This document shows, piece after piece, positions 36,421 through 48,469 of a stretch of DNA of 64,000 nucleotides; positions within the stretch are counted from its first letter, which is position 1; every line of letters begins with the position of its first letter. This DNA is from Isoetes taiwanensis. Lineage: Eukaryota; Streptophyta; Lycopodiopsida; Isoetales; Isoetaceae. The notes beneath the pieces are model-generated. The model had not been told where the DNA came from, searched no databases, and saw only the letters and a list, made by a program, of their open reading frames with translations. The stretch is from assembly GCA_021234155.1 (NCBI GenBank), contig JAJEKV010000002.1:21355726-21419725 (forward strand), given 5' to 3'. The position numbers and the translations under genes are program-made.

Positions 36421-36710
36421 TGTCCTTGGGCTATCTACACAAATTTAGAATTTAAGCATCCACCATGCATAATAATCCGATACATCTACTTACTAGAAGT
36501 TTCGAAAAATAAGAAACAGCTTGTGTCAAACAAGGCCAATCATATATTTCATAAAGAAAGGCTCTGCCAATCATACACATTTCACCAAAAAGGCTGTGCC
36601 AATCATATGCCACTAAAAAAGCCTGTGCAAATTATAACTGTGCAAGCAGTTTCATATTCATGTTCAGCATCATCCAATATTGATTCAGTAAAATAAAAAA
36701 AGGGGTCTGT
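36421..36710. other. Non-coding spacer
   Basis: Short repeats (GGCTCTGCCAATCATA / GGCTGTGCCAATCATA at 36560-36610) are visible. No gene is supported. Confidence 0.5.
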
Positions 36711-37531
36711 TCAAGTACTGTCTGGTGTCACCAGGCCTTGGTGCAGCTTCCCTAGCATGAAGCAGAAGCTTTTCCTGCAATTTGCGACCGCCACTCGATT
36801 GAACCGTTTCCTGTTAATCTACAACACATAAAATAACCCGGGAATGAAAACCACCGAAATCACAGGTGATGGAGAAGACAACAATAGGATTGCAGGTATT
36901 TACGTGGGGGTATGCCTCATCTGCACTCTTTAAAATGAAATCGTGAATGAACCACTTCGCATACAATATGGTGTAAATACCACAATCTGAGCCGTTGTCC
37001 TGTTCTGGACATTCTAGCATCAGAACTGGACATCCGTACCACTCAGGAATGTTCTCATTCCATGATTGATGGATTTTTTTCAATAATCTGCCAGAATGCG
37101 AGAGAGGAACACTGTCACTGCTAAGGGAGACCATGGAAAATGACAGTAAAGAATACTTACCCTCTGGCGGTCGTTTCAGCAGTGTTATGGTAGCCTCGCA
37201 CGCAATCAAAATGTAGCAGACAGGGAGTGGGCGCTCCAAGTGCCTGGCAGATGCCATGGTGGTAACAGAATATGTAGAGACTCTAATGCGATCTGCAAGG
37301 CAATCCGATTTGAGGTGACCGGAGAAAAAAACCATGAACACATACAGGGAATAAAAGTTCTCACCCGTGGCACACAGGCATCCAGTAAAAGAGAATTTCC
37401 TCCATAGCATCCCTGACTGCACCCTTTTTCTTCACCGGGCCCTTAATTCTAGGCGAGGGTGTGGGAGCAATTTCGGCCACAGGTGTTCTGCCTTTTCCAG
37501 AAACAGACCTAGGAGGGCGGGATGAATCCAT
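36711..37531 (-). pseudogene. Ulp1-like SUMO protease (C48) carried by the MULE, one nonsense codon
   Basis: Four exons fit GT-AG rules and keep phase: 37531-37365, 37292-37161, 37117-36904 and 36818-36711, about 206 codons. Conserved C48 features are a CHGSH segment (catalytic His, codon just before 37285), LLHFDCVRGYH (catalytic Asp) and ECPEQDNGSDCGIYTILYAKWF (catalytic Gln and Cys). The codon after the His is TAG (37283-37285) where this family has Trp, a probable TGG to TAG change. Otherwise the frame is open to the stop at 36711. Ulp1 enzymes process SUMO and remove it from targets. MULEs with Ulp1-like genes are known in plants (Kaonashi-type). Start at 37531 is the first ATG after an in-frame stop. 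Confidence 0.8.
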
Positions 37532-37599
37532 TGGTGCTCGCTACCGGAATGGCATGTGATAAAACCCTGAAATAGAAATAACCATCAGCCACAGAAGAC

Positions 37600-40272
37600 A
37601 CAAAATCCATTGCGGGCATGAGCTTACAGGAGATAACAGCCCACAGACTCCTCATTGATCCAAGACTCCCGCATCCTTTCAGGAACATCTGTCCTGTTAC
37701 GCTCGAAGCAAATTGCCTGTTCTCGCTCGACAACGAATTCGCCCATCTTCACAGAACCCCAAGCCCACAACCTGCTTTTTACATGCACGGGCCACTGGCA
37801 ATTGTAAGACAGAACCATATTTTTAGCACTTTTTTTTTTCACTTTCTGGTAGACCAGTTGAGATTGTACAGATCCTCGATTTTCTGCAAGAACTCAATAG
37901 GCAGGAAATAATCTAAAGGTAGGGAGAGCATAGTTCTGGTCTTCGAAGGAGATATGTTCATAAATTTTGTCTTATCCTGCGGCCCAAGCTCTGGCCAGGG
38001 TATTTTTTAAGCGCTCTATATTTTTATAGGGCCAGAAACAACTGGCTACTGCCCACGTAGAATAAATAACTTGGCGTAGTTTGGCCTGGCGATATTTTGC
38101 ACCTTCTTGCTAAGATGGCATTTATAACTGAACTGGCGCAACTATGAAATTTTTATTTTGCTACATTAACAAATTGGCTACGAGCAAATTTGTGTTAGTT
38201 AAGATAGGAACATGCTTTGGTAGTGAAAACACGACGTTGGCCACAACCACCTAGGCATCTTCCCCAAATAATACATTCAAATTGCTTTGGGTCATAGTCC
38301 TTATCATCTGCAAATTCATAGCCTTCATCAAGACCCTCAATTTGGCCTATGACGTAGATGATGATATAGTGATGCGCCGTTTTGTCCTTGATGCCGCAAG
38401 TCCCAAGAACTCATTTATTCTCTTTTGTGAAGCTCCGTCCATGCTGCATAAATTTGATGATTGGCATCAACAATTACTTTTGCACATCTGAATAATTTTG
38501 CACAACTGAATAGGGTAAAAACTAACCTGAATTGATGAAGCTAAAGCTTAGATTGTAGATGGGAATGGATCTCCATCTCAACCAAATCGTGAATACAAAT
38601 CGGGAATGCTCTGCAAATGACAATAAAATATAACATTAAAATTATCATCCCATTCATATTCAGAGACTAACATCCCACTCATATTTATATTCACATGAAT
38701 AATGAAACAATTGCATATGAGAAGAACAGGAAAAACACAGGCTAGACAGGGTAGAATAAATTAAACCTGGATAAAAGGGCGGTTTCTGATGCTAGCTCGG
38801 TCAAATTAAAAAATATATATGAAACTTTAATCCTAGAGGACTATAAGTGGCGATTCTTAGATGGACATGTGGTCGAGATGTAATATGGCCACCCCCTTAC
38901 GCTTTAAAATTTACCTTAGGTTCTAATTGGCTACCTCGATAAGTTTTTTTCCACGTACAAAAAATCAAATTGGCCACACCCTACGCCGAGCCGGATTTAG
39001 TAAATATCGAATTGGCTACTAAACGAGTAAAATGTACAAATTCGTGTTTTGAACTGGCCACTACCCTTCGGTCAGGGCATGAACGTATCCTACTCTGACG
39101 TAGCCAACCATTTCTGAAAAAATATGAATGTGTGGCCAACTGGCCCGCCGGGGCCACTAAAAAATACCCTGGCTCTGGCATGGCAGAGAAGTCCGGCATG
39201 GGAGAGATGCCCAGTTCATCCCGCACTGCAGACATCTTGGCCTTTCACGGGTGCGCCATCAGAAGCCAACGACAGCGTGGACGTCAGACTTGCAAGCTTC
39301 GATCTAGGTGTCTCCGCATCTGCTTTCTGGTGCTCCGCTGCTGGGGATTTCTGGGGCTCCACATCTGATTTTTGGGCCTCTGCACCGGGTCGTGCACAGT
39401 TTAGGATGTCCCTGTTTAGATCCGCCTTCACGGAGTCTACACTCTCCAACCACAATTCCTCTGGTGTGCCCTCCAATCCATACCCAGCCTCAATATTTCG
39501 TTTGTACTGTGCAACCTTGATTTCTTTCTTGGCCTCCCACTCGGCAAACCTCCGAGCTACATATTCGTTAGCATAATCCGCCACAACGGCTTCTGCCTCA
39601 TCTTCATCTACAATCCCCGAGCTGGCTACATGAGCCTTGGCGATTTCCTCGGCATTGGCTCTGCACCTTTTCAACAACCGCCTCAAATTTACTTTATATC
39701 TGTATTCAGGGTTGAGGGCATATCGCATCTGGTACTGATACAGGTCCCTCCCTTCTCGCCTCTTCTGTTTGACTTTCTCCTGCCTCCTTCTCCCTACCGG
39801 AGCCCGCTCAACCTGTACTGCCAGACCGTGTTCATCCTTCAAATGCTTCTGTCGCTTCCTCTTCACTGTGTCCCAAACACACCCGGAACCAAACAACAAT
39901 GCTTGGTCTTCTTCAAACTGTAATAGTAGCCCATCAAATAATGCCTCTCATCTATTTCGGAATCATCATCCGAGAAGGCAGCCATGACCTTTGGCGGTAA
40001 GGACACACCCGTGCTCGGGTTGTCTTTTTCTTGCCTCACCGATTTCTTGATGTCTCGGAGACTTAGAGGGTGCAGAATTGTGATAGGTGGCTCTTGAACA
40101 ACGCGCGCATAAGCGAATCATTGCCCAGCCTCGGTGATCTCCTCGTGTTGGGCATGTATTCCTCGTCGAGACTTGAATCCGGTAGAGAGGTATGTCCCGG
40201 GGCTCTCGGATAAGCTTCCTCCATTTTGGTTCCGTTCCACGGCTCCTCGCTTAGAGGCGGCACTCCACGCAC
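37600..40272 (-). pseudogene. Decayed unknown gene of the giant MULE, interrupted by an hAT element
   Basis: Minus-strand frames in order: 40272-40063 (EEPWNGTKMEEAYPRAPG ... NTRRSPRLGNDSLMRA), then VVQEPPITILHPLSLRDIKK and KVMAAFSDDDSEIDERHYL down to about 39920, then 39899-39216 (HLKDEHGLAVQVERAPVGRR, basic; YQMRYALNPEYRYKVNLRRL; a helical Ala/Glu-rich region), then RDELGISPMPDFSAMPEL. Joining 39180 to 37987 across the hAT insertion continues open for about 50 codons. A last block (37840-37640) has WPVHVKSRLWAWGSV and FERNRTDVPERMRESW. At least three frame changes separate the blocks; some could be unrecognised introns. I do not recognise the family. It lies directly upstream of, and parallel to, the Ulp1 gene. 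Confidence 0.6.
37996..39171. mobile_element. Non-autonomous hAT element
   Basis: Terminal inverted repeat CAGGGTATTTTTTA (left) and TAAAAAATACCCTG (right) with an exact 8-bp duplication GCTCTGGC (37988-37995 and 39172-39179), as expected for hAT. It is 1,176 bp with no transposase. Many TTGGCTAC/TTGGCCAC motifs (for example near 38058, 38170, 38240, 38928, 38970, 39013, 39055) resemble subterminal transposase-binding repeats. It interrupts the unknown MULE gene. Confidence 0.9.
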
Positions 40273-40565
40273 TGCATAGTGTCGGCGACGCCCGCATGGT
40301 TGTGAGAGACAATCGGAAGGCGAAGGAAGGTGTGATCAGCGGAAGGTCGAGCTCGAGCTTGGATTCGGACATGCGCAGTGCGGTTAGGCGAGGGGCGGGT
40401 AAAGTTTGTGCCACGTGTCGGAAACCCACAGGATGCCCCCAAACCTTAGATCTTCGTACGCGCAATTTAAATTTACCTGTCAGGCGCCACAGAGGTAGTC
40501 AAATCGCACACATGAAGTAATGATGATAAACCTAACACTCTAATAATCCGTTATAATTTCTCGTG

Positions 40566-41275
40566 TCTAGAAAAACCATCAATATGTCCAGATAAACCAT
40601 TGGGGTGGACAATGGAATTGGGTATAAGTACTAAGGGTATAAATACTTGGTGTATTTATACCCATGGTATGTGATTCCAAGCCATACTCATACATTGTCC
40701 AGATAAACCACTAGTTTGTGTCCAGATAAACCAATAGTTTGTGTCCAGATAAACCATTGGGGTGGACAATGGAATTGGGTATAAATACTAAGGGTATAAA
40801 TACTTGGTGTATTTATACCCATGGTATGTGATTCCAAGCCATACTCATACATTGTCCAGATAAACCACTAGTTTGTGTCCAGATAAACCAATAGTTTGTG
40901 TCCAGATAAACCATTGGGGTGGACAATGGAATTGGGTATAAATACTAAGGGTATAAATACTTGTTGTATTTATACCCATGGTATGTGATTCCAAGCCATA
41001 CTCATACATTGTCCAGATAAACCACTAGTTTATGTCCAGATAAACCAATAGTTTGTGTCCAGATAAACCATTGGGGTGGACAATGGAATTGGGTTTAAAT
41101 ACTAAGGGTATAAATACTTGGTGTATTTATATCCATGGTATGTGATTCCAAGCCATACTCATACATTGTCCAGATAAACCACTAATTTGTGTCCAGATAA
41201 ACCACTAGTTTGTGTCCAGATAAACCAATAGTTTGTGTCCAGATAAACCAATGGGGTAGACATTGGAATTGAGTA
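40566..41275 (-). repeat. Satellite array, minus orientation, left of Helitron
   Basis: About four and a half units of the 33.2-34.3 kb satellite in reverse (TGTCCAGATAAACC, two to four copies per unit; GGGTATAAATAC hairpin block). It is cut at 41275/41276 by the Helitron and continues at 48470. Confidence 0.9.
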
Positions 41276-41334
41276 TCTTTCTTTATACTAAAAGGATTTT
41301 GAGTGTTTGTCATCAATTTTCATTTTGAGCCGTC

Positions 41335-41465
41335 TGATGTTTTTTTAAGAGGAGGATAACCCTCCTCTTGAGATGATTATGGCACATAACCCTCGAGGCC
41401 GGCAGGCCGAGAGGGTTATCTGCCATAATCATCGAGAGAGGAGGGTTGGCCTCCCTTAAACATCT
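41335..41465. repeat. Compound palindrome near the Helitron 5' end
   Basis: GATGATTATGGCACATAACC (41372 on) pairs with GGTTATCTGCCATAATCATC ending near 41433, around a GGCCGGCAGGCC centre. Outer arms (GATGTTTTTTTAAGAGGAGG and CCTCCCTTAAACATC) also pair. It could be a small nested MITE. Confidence 0.65.
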
Positions 41466-41867
41466 GGTGGAGGGGATTATCACCATCGATTTGATAATCT
41501 CCTCAATCTCAGCCGTGGACTTGATAATCACTCAGGAGCAATGGATTATCAGAAATAACCTCTGCTGCCAAGATGCCGATTTAAGGGTGGAGATTGTTGC
41601 GATCAAGATAATCCACGACACCAGATGTTTAAGATCGAAGATATTTGGGCAGGGCGCCCAATCAACAACTGCTTTTGGGAAAGTTTTTCATCGTACATTT
41701 TGTTTTGTTTGGGAGCCATTCTGTGCAGTCTTTTCTCCATCTCTGCCGTTCGAGATGCGTGTTTTGCTTAAGCTTGTCTAGAGGACGTTCCCTTGTTAAC
41801 CTGTTTGGTGATCTTTCACAGCAATCCTGAGTGCTTGGGAATCCCCTTATCAATCGGTTGAGGCCCA

Positions 41868-43910
41868 GTGCATAATAACTTAAATTACATGTGTTTGGGG
41901 ATAAATTCTGCTACCTATGCCCTTTTGCTCAGGAACTGTGGCAACGAACAGGAGCTACTTGAGGGTACATGCCCGAATACTAACAGATGGTTTTGGAGAA
42001 GAGCGGTATCTGCCCTGGGGAATCTGCTTATTGAAATGTTATGCTCTGATCTGATCTATAAAAAAAAGAAAGAGGAAGGGGAGGGATTTTTTTGCCGGAT
42101 TGGAGCAGAGGGGGTCAGACATTTTTTCACGAATAAGGTGAGGGTTTTTTAATCTTCTATTTTTCTCATGCTTTTGTTCTTACCATTTTGTGCTCCAGTT
42201 ATTTCTGCTTTCGACTCCATCTGTGCTTGAACCATCTATTAGCTTCTTAGATCAACATTCTTTTTCTTTTTTCTTCTGACTTTTCTGACCTGCAGCCACC
42301 GGATTTCTCAGTTCTTAAGCAAAATATTTTGCACAAGCGGCCAATACTTTGATGAAGTGCATATGTGTCTCCTCCTCTGGAATTGGGACGGTTTAGGTGA
42401 GATGGGACCACAAGTGATTGAGTCTATAATGCCGCATCTCATCTCTCCGATTGCATGGCTGAAACGTAAGCATCCTTTTTCTTCTTTCTTTCTTTTTTGT
42501 ATTTGCATGTCTACAAATTTTTAGTTCTGAGAGCTCAATTGTTCATCTGCCCCAGATCTTGATGGGCTCTCAAACTTGCAAGCATTCTGTTGATAACGAA
42601 GAAGCTGGTATTAGGTCTGTTTTGCAGAAACCAGACAGAGTCACGGTGAACCCATCCAATGTTATTCAATTCTCATGGAAGCCTAGGTAATGTTCTTTGG
42701 ATGTTGGATATTTACTAATCTATATACAATATACAAGCCTTATTTTGTGGGCGGGCAGAGACAGACAGGGATGTGGATGTGCACATAGATGTTTAACAAA
42801 CCTGCCTACAGATCTCACCCCGTCCCTGCAAAGGTACAAATCCTGGCAACTGCAAATGTTTTAGAACCTTCATTATCCTTGTTGTTTGTTCACCCAATTA
42901 TCATTCTGCTTCTGTATATTCAATACCATTGCTAAAGCTGTTACATATTTCTTCACTGAGCTGTTCAGAATCTCTAAAGATCCAATGCCCCTGGAAACAA
43001 TGCTATTTCTACAATATACAGTGTCCAGGTAAGTCTAAATGTGACACAAAGTTATGCCATTGGGAAGAGACAATGTAGGCCGAGATAGCAATGTTCAAAT
43101 AGGATATGGTCTTTGTATGATTGGTAATGAATTGGTTAAAGCCAGGTTGCCTGGAAAAGAATCAGGTCAAAATACCAGAAAAGGCAATTGGAAGGGTCTT
43201 CACTCTGTTTCTCTATGGAGGACTTGAAACCTGTAACAAAGGGAGAATAGGACTTGATCCCATGTTACATTTGTTTACAGCAGCTAATCGATTTCTAATT
43301 GAGTTCTCTGAATATTTGTGCACGCTGCTGAAGTTTCAATAATCTAGCTAAAATTCTGGCCTTCATCCTTTACGCGATAGGCACTTGCCGATTTGGCACA
43401 TGCCTCCTTGAGAATTACAGCATTTTTGTGTACGGCTGCACCATAAGTAGCATGAATCCCAATTTGCTTATTCTTCTATCCCAAGTTGTGTCAGTTGGCT
43501 TCAGCCTTTCATCAAGGATGTAAATTGTTGGCTTTAGGTACTTTCAAAGACATCCTTCCAGTGCACTATGATTTTCTTCATTTAGATGTCAATCAACTGC
43601 AAACACCATGTCTGCTATGTCTTTATGTTTGGCCCCATGCTCATAATTATGGCTTTAATTTGCTGGGTGCAGGTGGACATTAGATGTGGTTTAGCTATTG
43701 ATGTGCTAACTGGCCTATTGGAAAATGGAGAACTAGGACGTTAATTCTTTGTCCTGTTTAATTGGCTAAGTCGTTAAGACTCAAACATGTAAACATTATG
43801 TTTGCTATTTGCTTTGCAGTTCAGTGTATACAAGCAAATAAGAAACTATATGCAGTCACAGAGGAAGATTGAAAAAGAGGAAGATTGAAAAACTGACGTA
43901 AGTAACATAT
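41868..43910 (+). other. Exon-like fragments inside the Helitron, possible gene capture
   Basis: Open pieces with splice-like borders include 41900-42050 (TYALLLRNCGNEQELLEGTC, reminiscent of a pentatricopeptide repeat helix pair but too short to assign), 42561-42687 (KHSVDNEEAGIRSVLQKPD and NPSNVIQFSWKPR before a GTAATG donor), and 43840-43900. None is complete. Helitrons commonly carry such host fragments, but the source genes are not recognised. Confidence 0.35.
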
Positions 43911-44784
43911 ATCTCTTATCTTTTATGGAAATTTATCAAAATCATGTCACGATTCAGAGCAGCTAAGGGGAAAAGACATCCCAATGCTAATGAAGATCAG
44001 TTTATTTTATGTTCCACCTTGACTTTTACATCCATGGTCTTCTTTTTGATCCATTTAATGAATTTGTATTATAATGTATTGTAGTGCTTTTGCTTCCTAT
44101 AAGGAGTTATTTGACACGTTGCTGCTTTGTGTGGATGCCTTGCAAATTCTTCGAACTCTCAGCAAGTTCTCGTGCATTTAGGACTGTTAATTGGGTCATC
44201 TCCTACACAAAAGAAAGACCATGATCTGCTTTAGCTTCTCAATTACTGGATTGCAACAAAAGTTAAAGGAGTATTCTACTATATTTCAGTCGGTGCTAAT
44301 GTGATATTAAAGTGTCTTTGGTTATTATCTTCCAATTGTCTGCTCTATCTAACAGATGTACATGGACCCAAAATGATCCAAAGGCCAAGTCATAAATTTT
44401 AGCAAAGAAACTCTGAGTTCCCTTACCATCAAAGGTTTTGAGCAACATTATCGAACCTCAAAAGGTTTTTGAGCCTTATATCCGTATGCTGGATAGAAGT
44501 TTGATTATCATTCTCATTCTGTGTATTCATATGATTTTCAACCTGCATTGTGTAAATGTAATGGTAGTTCCAAAGCTTGTTGTTTGGGGACTCTATTTTG
44601 TTCAAGTTTCCATTTTGATTAAGAACAGGGCATCACGCTTTCTTCCAGGCTCTATTCTGGGACTGTAATTTCTACAAAACAGAGTTGGCCATGAATGTAG
44701 TCGATCTAGGTACAAGTGACCTCCTGATAATGCCTAACCACACTATGCATGTCATATATTTCTTCACGTGTGATGATTAGTGCT

Positions 44785-45790
44785 AATGTTGGCATCGTTG
44801 CCATGCAATGTTGGCATCATTGACAACTTGATTATGTCTTTTGCATTATGGCAGTATGAAGTTCTAAGGCTGGTGTGCCTTTTGCACTATGATGTCCATC
44901 TGAAGGATGAAGTTCTAAGGTTGGTTCTAAATGGTGAGCATGCAAGGTTCAAACCTTCATCACTAAAAATTTGCATTAAATAATTTTGTGATTTTATAAT
45001 GAAAGTACAAAAGTACATGCATATGCCAAGACTTCAACTCAACTTGCAATCAAGCAGTAAGCTTGTCGGCCCTAGGCTTCGGTCAGGGTTCATGGAGGCT
45101 TGTTGCATTACATATAGTTTGGCTGCATTCATGCAATGTTGGCATCATTGACAACTTGATTATGTCTTTTGCATTATGGCAGTATGAAGTTCTAAGGATG
45201 GTGTGCCTTTTGTACTATCATGTCCATCCGAAGGATGAAGTTCTAAGGTTGGTGTACATTAGGATGCAAAAGTTATTTGATATATGGTGAGCATGCAAGG
45301 TTCAAACCTTCATCACTAAAAATTTGCATTAAATAATTTTGTGATTTTATAATGAAAGTACAAAAGTACATGCATATGCCAAGACTTCAACTCAACTTGC
45401 AATCAAGCAATGCTTTTGTCGGCCCTAGGCTTCCTGGGGGGGTTCATGGAGGCTTCTTTGCATTACATACAGTTTGGCTGCATTGCCCTTAGCAAAATTC
45501 AAATTATGTTGACCTAGAGTCCATAGTTTGGTGGCTAGGGGCATGTAGCCATTCTGTCAATTTGAATTTTGGATACGCTTTTGGAACCCTCATCACTAAA
45601 AGTTTGCATTAAATAATTTTGTGATTTTATAATGCAAGTACAGACATATGCCAAGACTTCATCTCAACTTGCAATCAAGCAGTAAGCTTGTTGACCCTAG
45701 GCTTCGGTTGGGGTTAATGGAGGCTTGTTGTGTTACATACAGTTTGGCTGCATTGCTCTTACCAAATTCAAACTGTATTGACCTACGGTC
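44785..45790 (+). repeat. Diverged tandem repeat, about 350-bp unit
   Basis: The blocks from about 44800, 45131 and 45575 share ATTGACAACTTGATTATGTC, GAAGGATGAAGTTCTAAGG, CATCACTAAAAATTTGCATT and CTTGCAATCAAGCA. The third copy is partial. It lies inside the Helitron upstream of the helicase frame. Confidence 0.8.
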
Positions 45791-46022
45791 CATAGTTTTG
45801 TGCTGCTGGGGGCATGTAGCCATTTTGTCAGATTGCTTTGAATTTTGAATACGCTTTTGGAGAGTTGAAGTGGTTATTCTCTCAAAAGTTGACGGTGCTT
45901 GCTTCTATAAGGTCTCTTGCAAGTTTTGTGAAGAAGGAATTACAATAACCTTTAACTTTTCCATTGTCAAAAGCTTTAGGGACTTCTAGAAATTAAGTTA
46001 GCAGTGCCCATGTATCGCTCAA

Positions 46023-47710
46023 ATGAATTGTGCGTTCAAAGAAGCTGCAAAAGAAGCTGGCCTGCTCCTTGATGACCGTGAATGGGAACTAGGGCTTGAG
46101 GAGGCAGCTAGCTACCAAATGCCATCACAGCTCCGACAGATGTTTGCATTCATATGTGTATACAATGAGCCCTATGATCCATTAGCACTATGGCAAAAAT
46201 TCAAGCAAGACCTATGTGAGGATTACATTAGACAAATGCCACAAATATTAGCAGAAAATAAAGCACTTGCTGACATCAACCAGATTTTAGAAGCAAATAA
46301 CATGTCTTGTCAAAACATTGGTCTACCAACTCCTAATCCTTGTTTAGAATTCTTTGATGATGCTATGACAATTGACATTGAGCAAGAGTGTATTGAAGCA
46401 ACAGAGCAATACAAAAAGCTAAACAGTGAGCAACTACAAATTGTAAACATCATCGTACAACTTGTACAGAACCCTACAAGAAGCAACAAATGCCACAACA
46501 TCGATGGACCAGGTGGTACAGGAAAAACTTTCTCCTTGAACACGCTCATAAGAATACTGAGATCGATGAACCAAGGAGTTGTCACAGTAGCTTGGACAGG
46601 CATAGCAAGCCTCTTATTAAAGGGTGCACGAACTGTGCACTCAACTTTTAAATTGCCTCTTAGTCTCCACCCAGAATCAACATCCGCTTTGCGACCAGTT
46701 AGCCGAGAAGCAGACTTGCTTCGTAAAGCAAAAGTTCTAATATGGGATGAAATAGGAATGACTCATACAGATGCTTTTACAGCAGTGGATAAAGTTTTGA
46801 AGGAGATAAGGCAAAATGAGGAGCCATTTGGTGGCATCATAGTGGTTGCTGCAAGAGACTTTAGGCAATTGCTACCTGTTGTCAAGAGAGCAAGCAAAGC
46901 ACAGATAATTTCAAAGTGTGTGAAGAAGAACCCCTTATGGACGCAATTTACTTTCCACAAGCTCATACAAAACATGCGTGTAGCACCACATGAAAGGAGC
47001 TGGTCAGCGTACCTATTGCGTCTAGGAAATGGCGAGATCATGAATGATGACGGCCTTGCAAATAATATAGTACATATTCCACGTGGTTGTATCGCTCAAA
47101 ATGATATCATTGATGAAATATATGGTACATACATATCACAAGAACAATTTCCAATTATGCACAAAAAGGCAATACTCTGCCCAAAAAATGATGACACATT
47201 GCGAATTAACGACATCGTCATCGAGCGCATGGAAGGAGAAAAAGTTATCTACACAAGCATTGATGCTTTCAATTTGGATGATGACCGTGATGAGTTAAGG
47301 GACTTTCCCATTGAATGCCTACACAAGCTTACGGAGTCTGGCATGCATCCTCACGAGCTACACATAAAAAAAGGAGCAATCATCATGTTGTTGCGCAACT
47401 TGTCCCCAAAGGATGGCCTGTGCAATGGAACGAGATTGCAAGTTGATAATGCTTTAACACACTCCATATATGCACATATAATTACAGGAAGTCATAAAGG
47501 GAAACAAGTATTTTTGCCAAGGATAAACTTGACACCATCGACGCGAAATACCATACGCAAGGCGCCGGGTTCCTATTAGAGTTGCATTTTCAATGACAAT
47601 TTCAAGTCGCAAGGGCAATCGTTAGATCGCTGGTCGGAATCTACTTTACGCATGCCAGTCTTTTCACACGGGCAACTATATGTCGCACTATCCGGTGCAC
47701 ATCCGAGAGC
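46023..47710 (+). pseudogene. Helitron PIF1-like helicase, 5'-truncated with premature stop
   Basis: An open frame of 518 codons (46023-47579). The N-terminal part (EAAKEAGLLLDDREWELGLE, QLRQMFAFICVYNEPYDPLALW) matches the linker preceding the helicase in Helitron RepHel proteins. Walker A is GPGGTGKTFSLN (about residue 162), Walker B is VLIWDEIGM, and later motifs include DFRQLLPVVKR. After TAG at 47577 a shifted frame still reads FNDNFKSQGQSLDRWSE and MPVFSHGQLYVALSG, the last helicase motifs, so the 3' end is broken. The Rep nuclease (HUH) domain normally upstream is absent. It would unwind DNA during rolling-circle transposition. Confidence 0.85.
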
Positions 47711-48469
47711 GGCATTAGAATGTGTGTAGAAAATACAAGCAAGCAAGGGAAATTGATTTGGAAATGAAGAGACCTACACCCTAAAACAACGCCTATAAGG
47801 AGGTGCTTCAAGATGAGATTGCATAGCTTGAAAGAGTAAGCACTATCTACCAACTTAACATTGTTTATTTGATTTACTAAATGATTATGAAAATGACACA
47901 GGTACATATGGACTCTCATCTAGAAGCATCAAGCTCTAAAAATATTGAACGAAACGACGACTCACCATCAGTAAGCACCTAACCAACAATCAAATAAACA
48001 ACTTATAAATATGCAGGAACCATTGTAAATGTCATTTTGATAAATACGCACGAACCATTGCAAATGTCATTTTGTAGGAACATGTGGTTGTCAAAATACC
48101 GACCTGTACAAAATATTCGACAATAATTGTTAGTACTGATCATAGTTGAAAGTATGCAACATGCTATAACAAGGTTCCGACAGAAGCTACACTCTCCAAA
48201 GAGTTGAACTAACGATAAAGAGAAGTAGATATGTCATCCTTACACAAGAGCATGTAAAATCTATGATGAAATCCAATGTGGTTATGAATGACATACAATT
48301 GCTACAAATATTTGCATTCATTCCAAATTTTACTTTATGAAATCATCATTTCATACATATGTTTCTCTTAGCAAATGGATAAGACTAAATTTTACAGCAT
48401 ATCATGACAAAGATGCCTTGTAGACAAACAATTCCCTTATCGCCCAGCAACGCTGGGCACTTTTTCTAG

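Larger units (their letters stand above)
41276..48469 (+). mobile_element. Helitron, 7,194 bp, complete ends
   Basis: The 5' end is TCTTTCTTTATACTA right after host A (41275). The 3' end has the hairpin GCCCAGCAACGCTGGGC (48442-48458), then ACTTTTTCTAG and host T (48470). Removing it restores GAGTA+TAAATACTAAG, an exact satellite unit, which proves insertion between A and T without duplication. It encodes a helicase segment but no visible Rep nuclease domain, so it is probably non-autonomous. The 5' two-thirds contain exon-like pieces, a palindrome and a diverged tandem repeat. Confidence 0.92.

Noticed and set aside
36711-37117. A frameshift in the Ulp1 gene at the A-run near 37073
   Set aside because: With the GTAAG and TTAGCAG intron borders the frame through LLKKIHQSW is continuous, so no frameshift is needed.
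41900-42050. PPR gene
   Set aside because: One weak helix-pair-like segment is not enough; reported only as a possible captured fragment.
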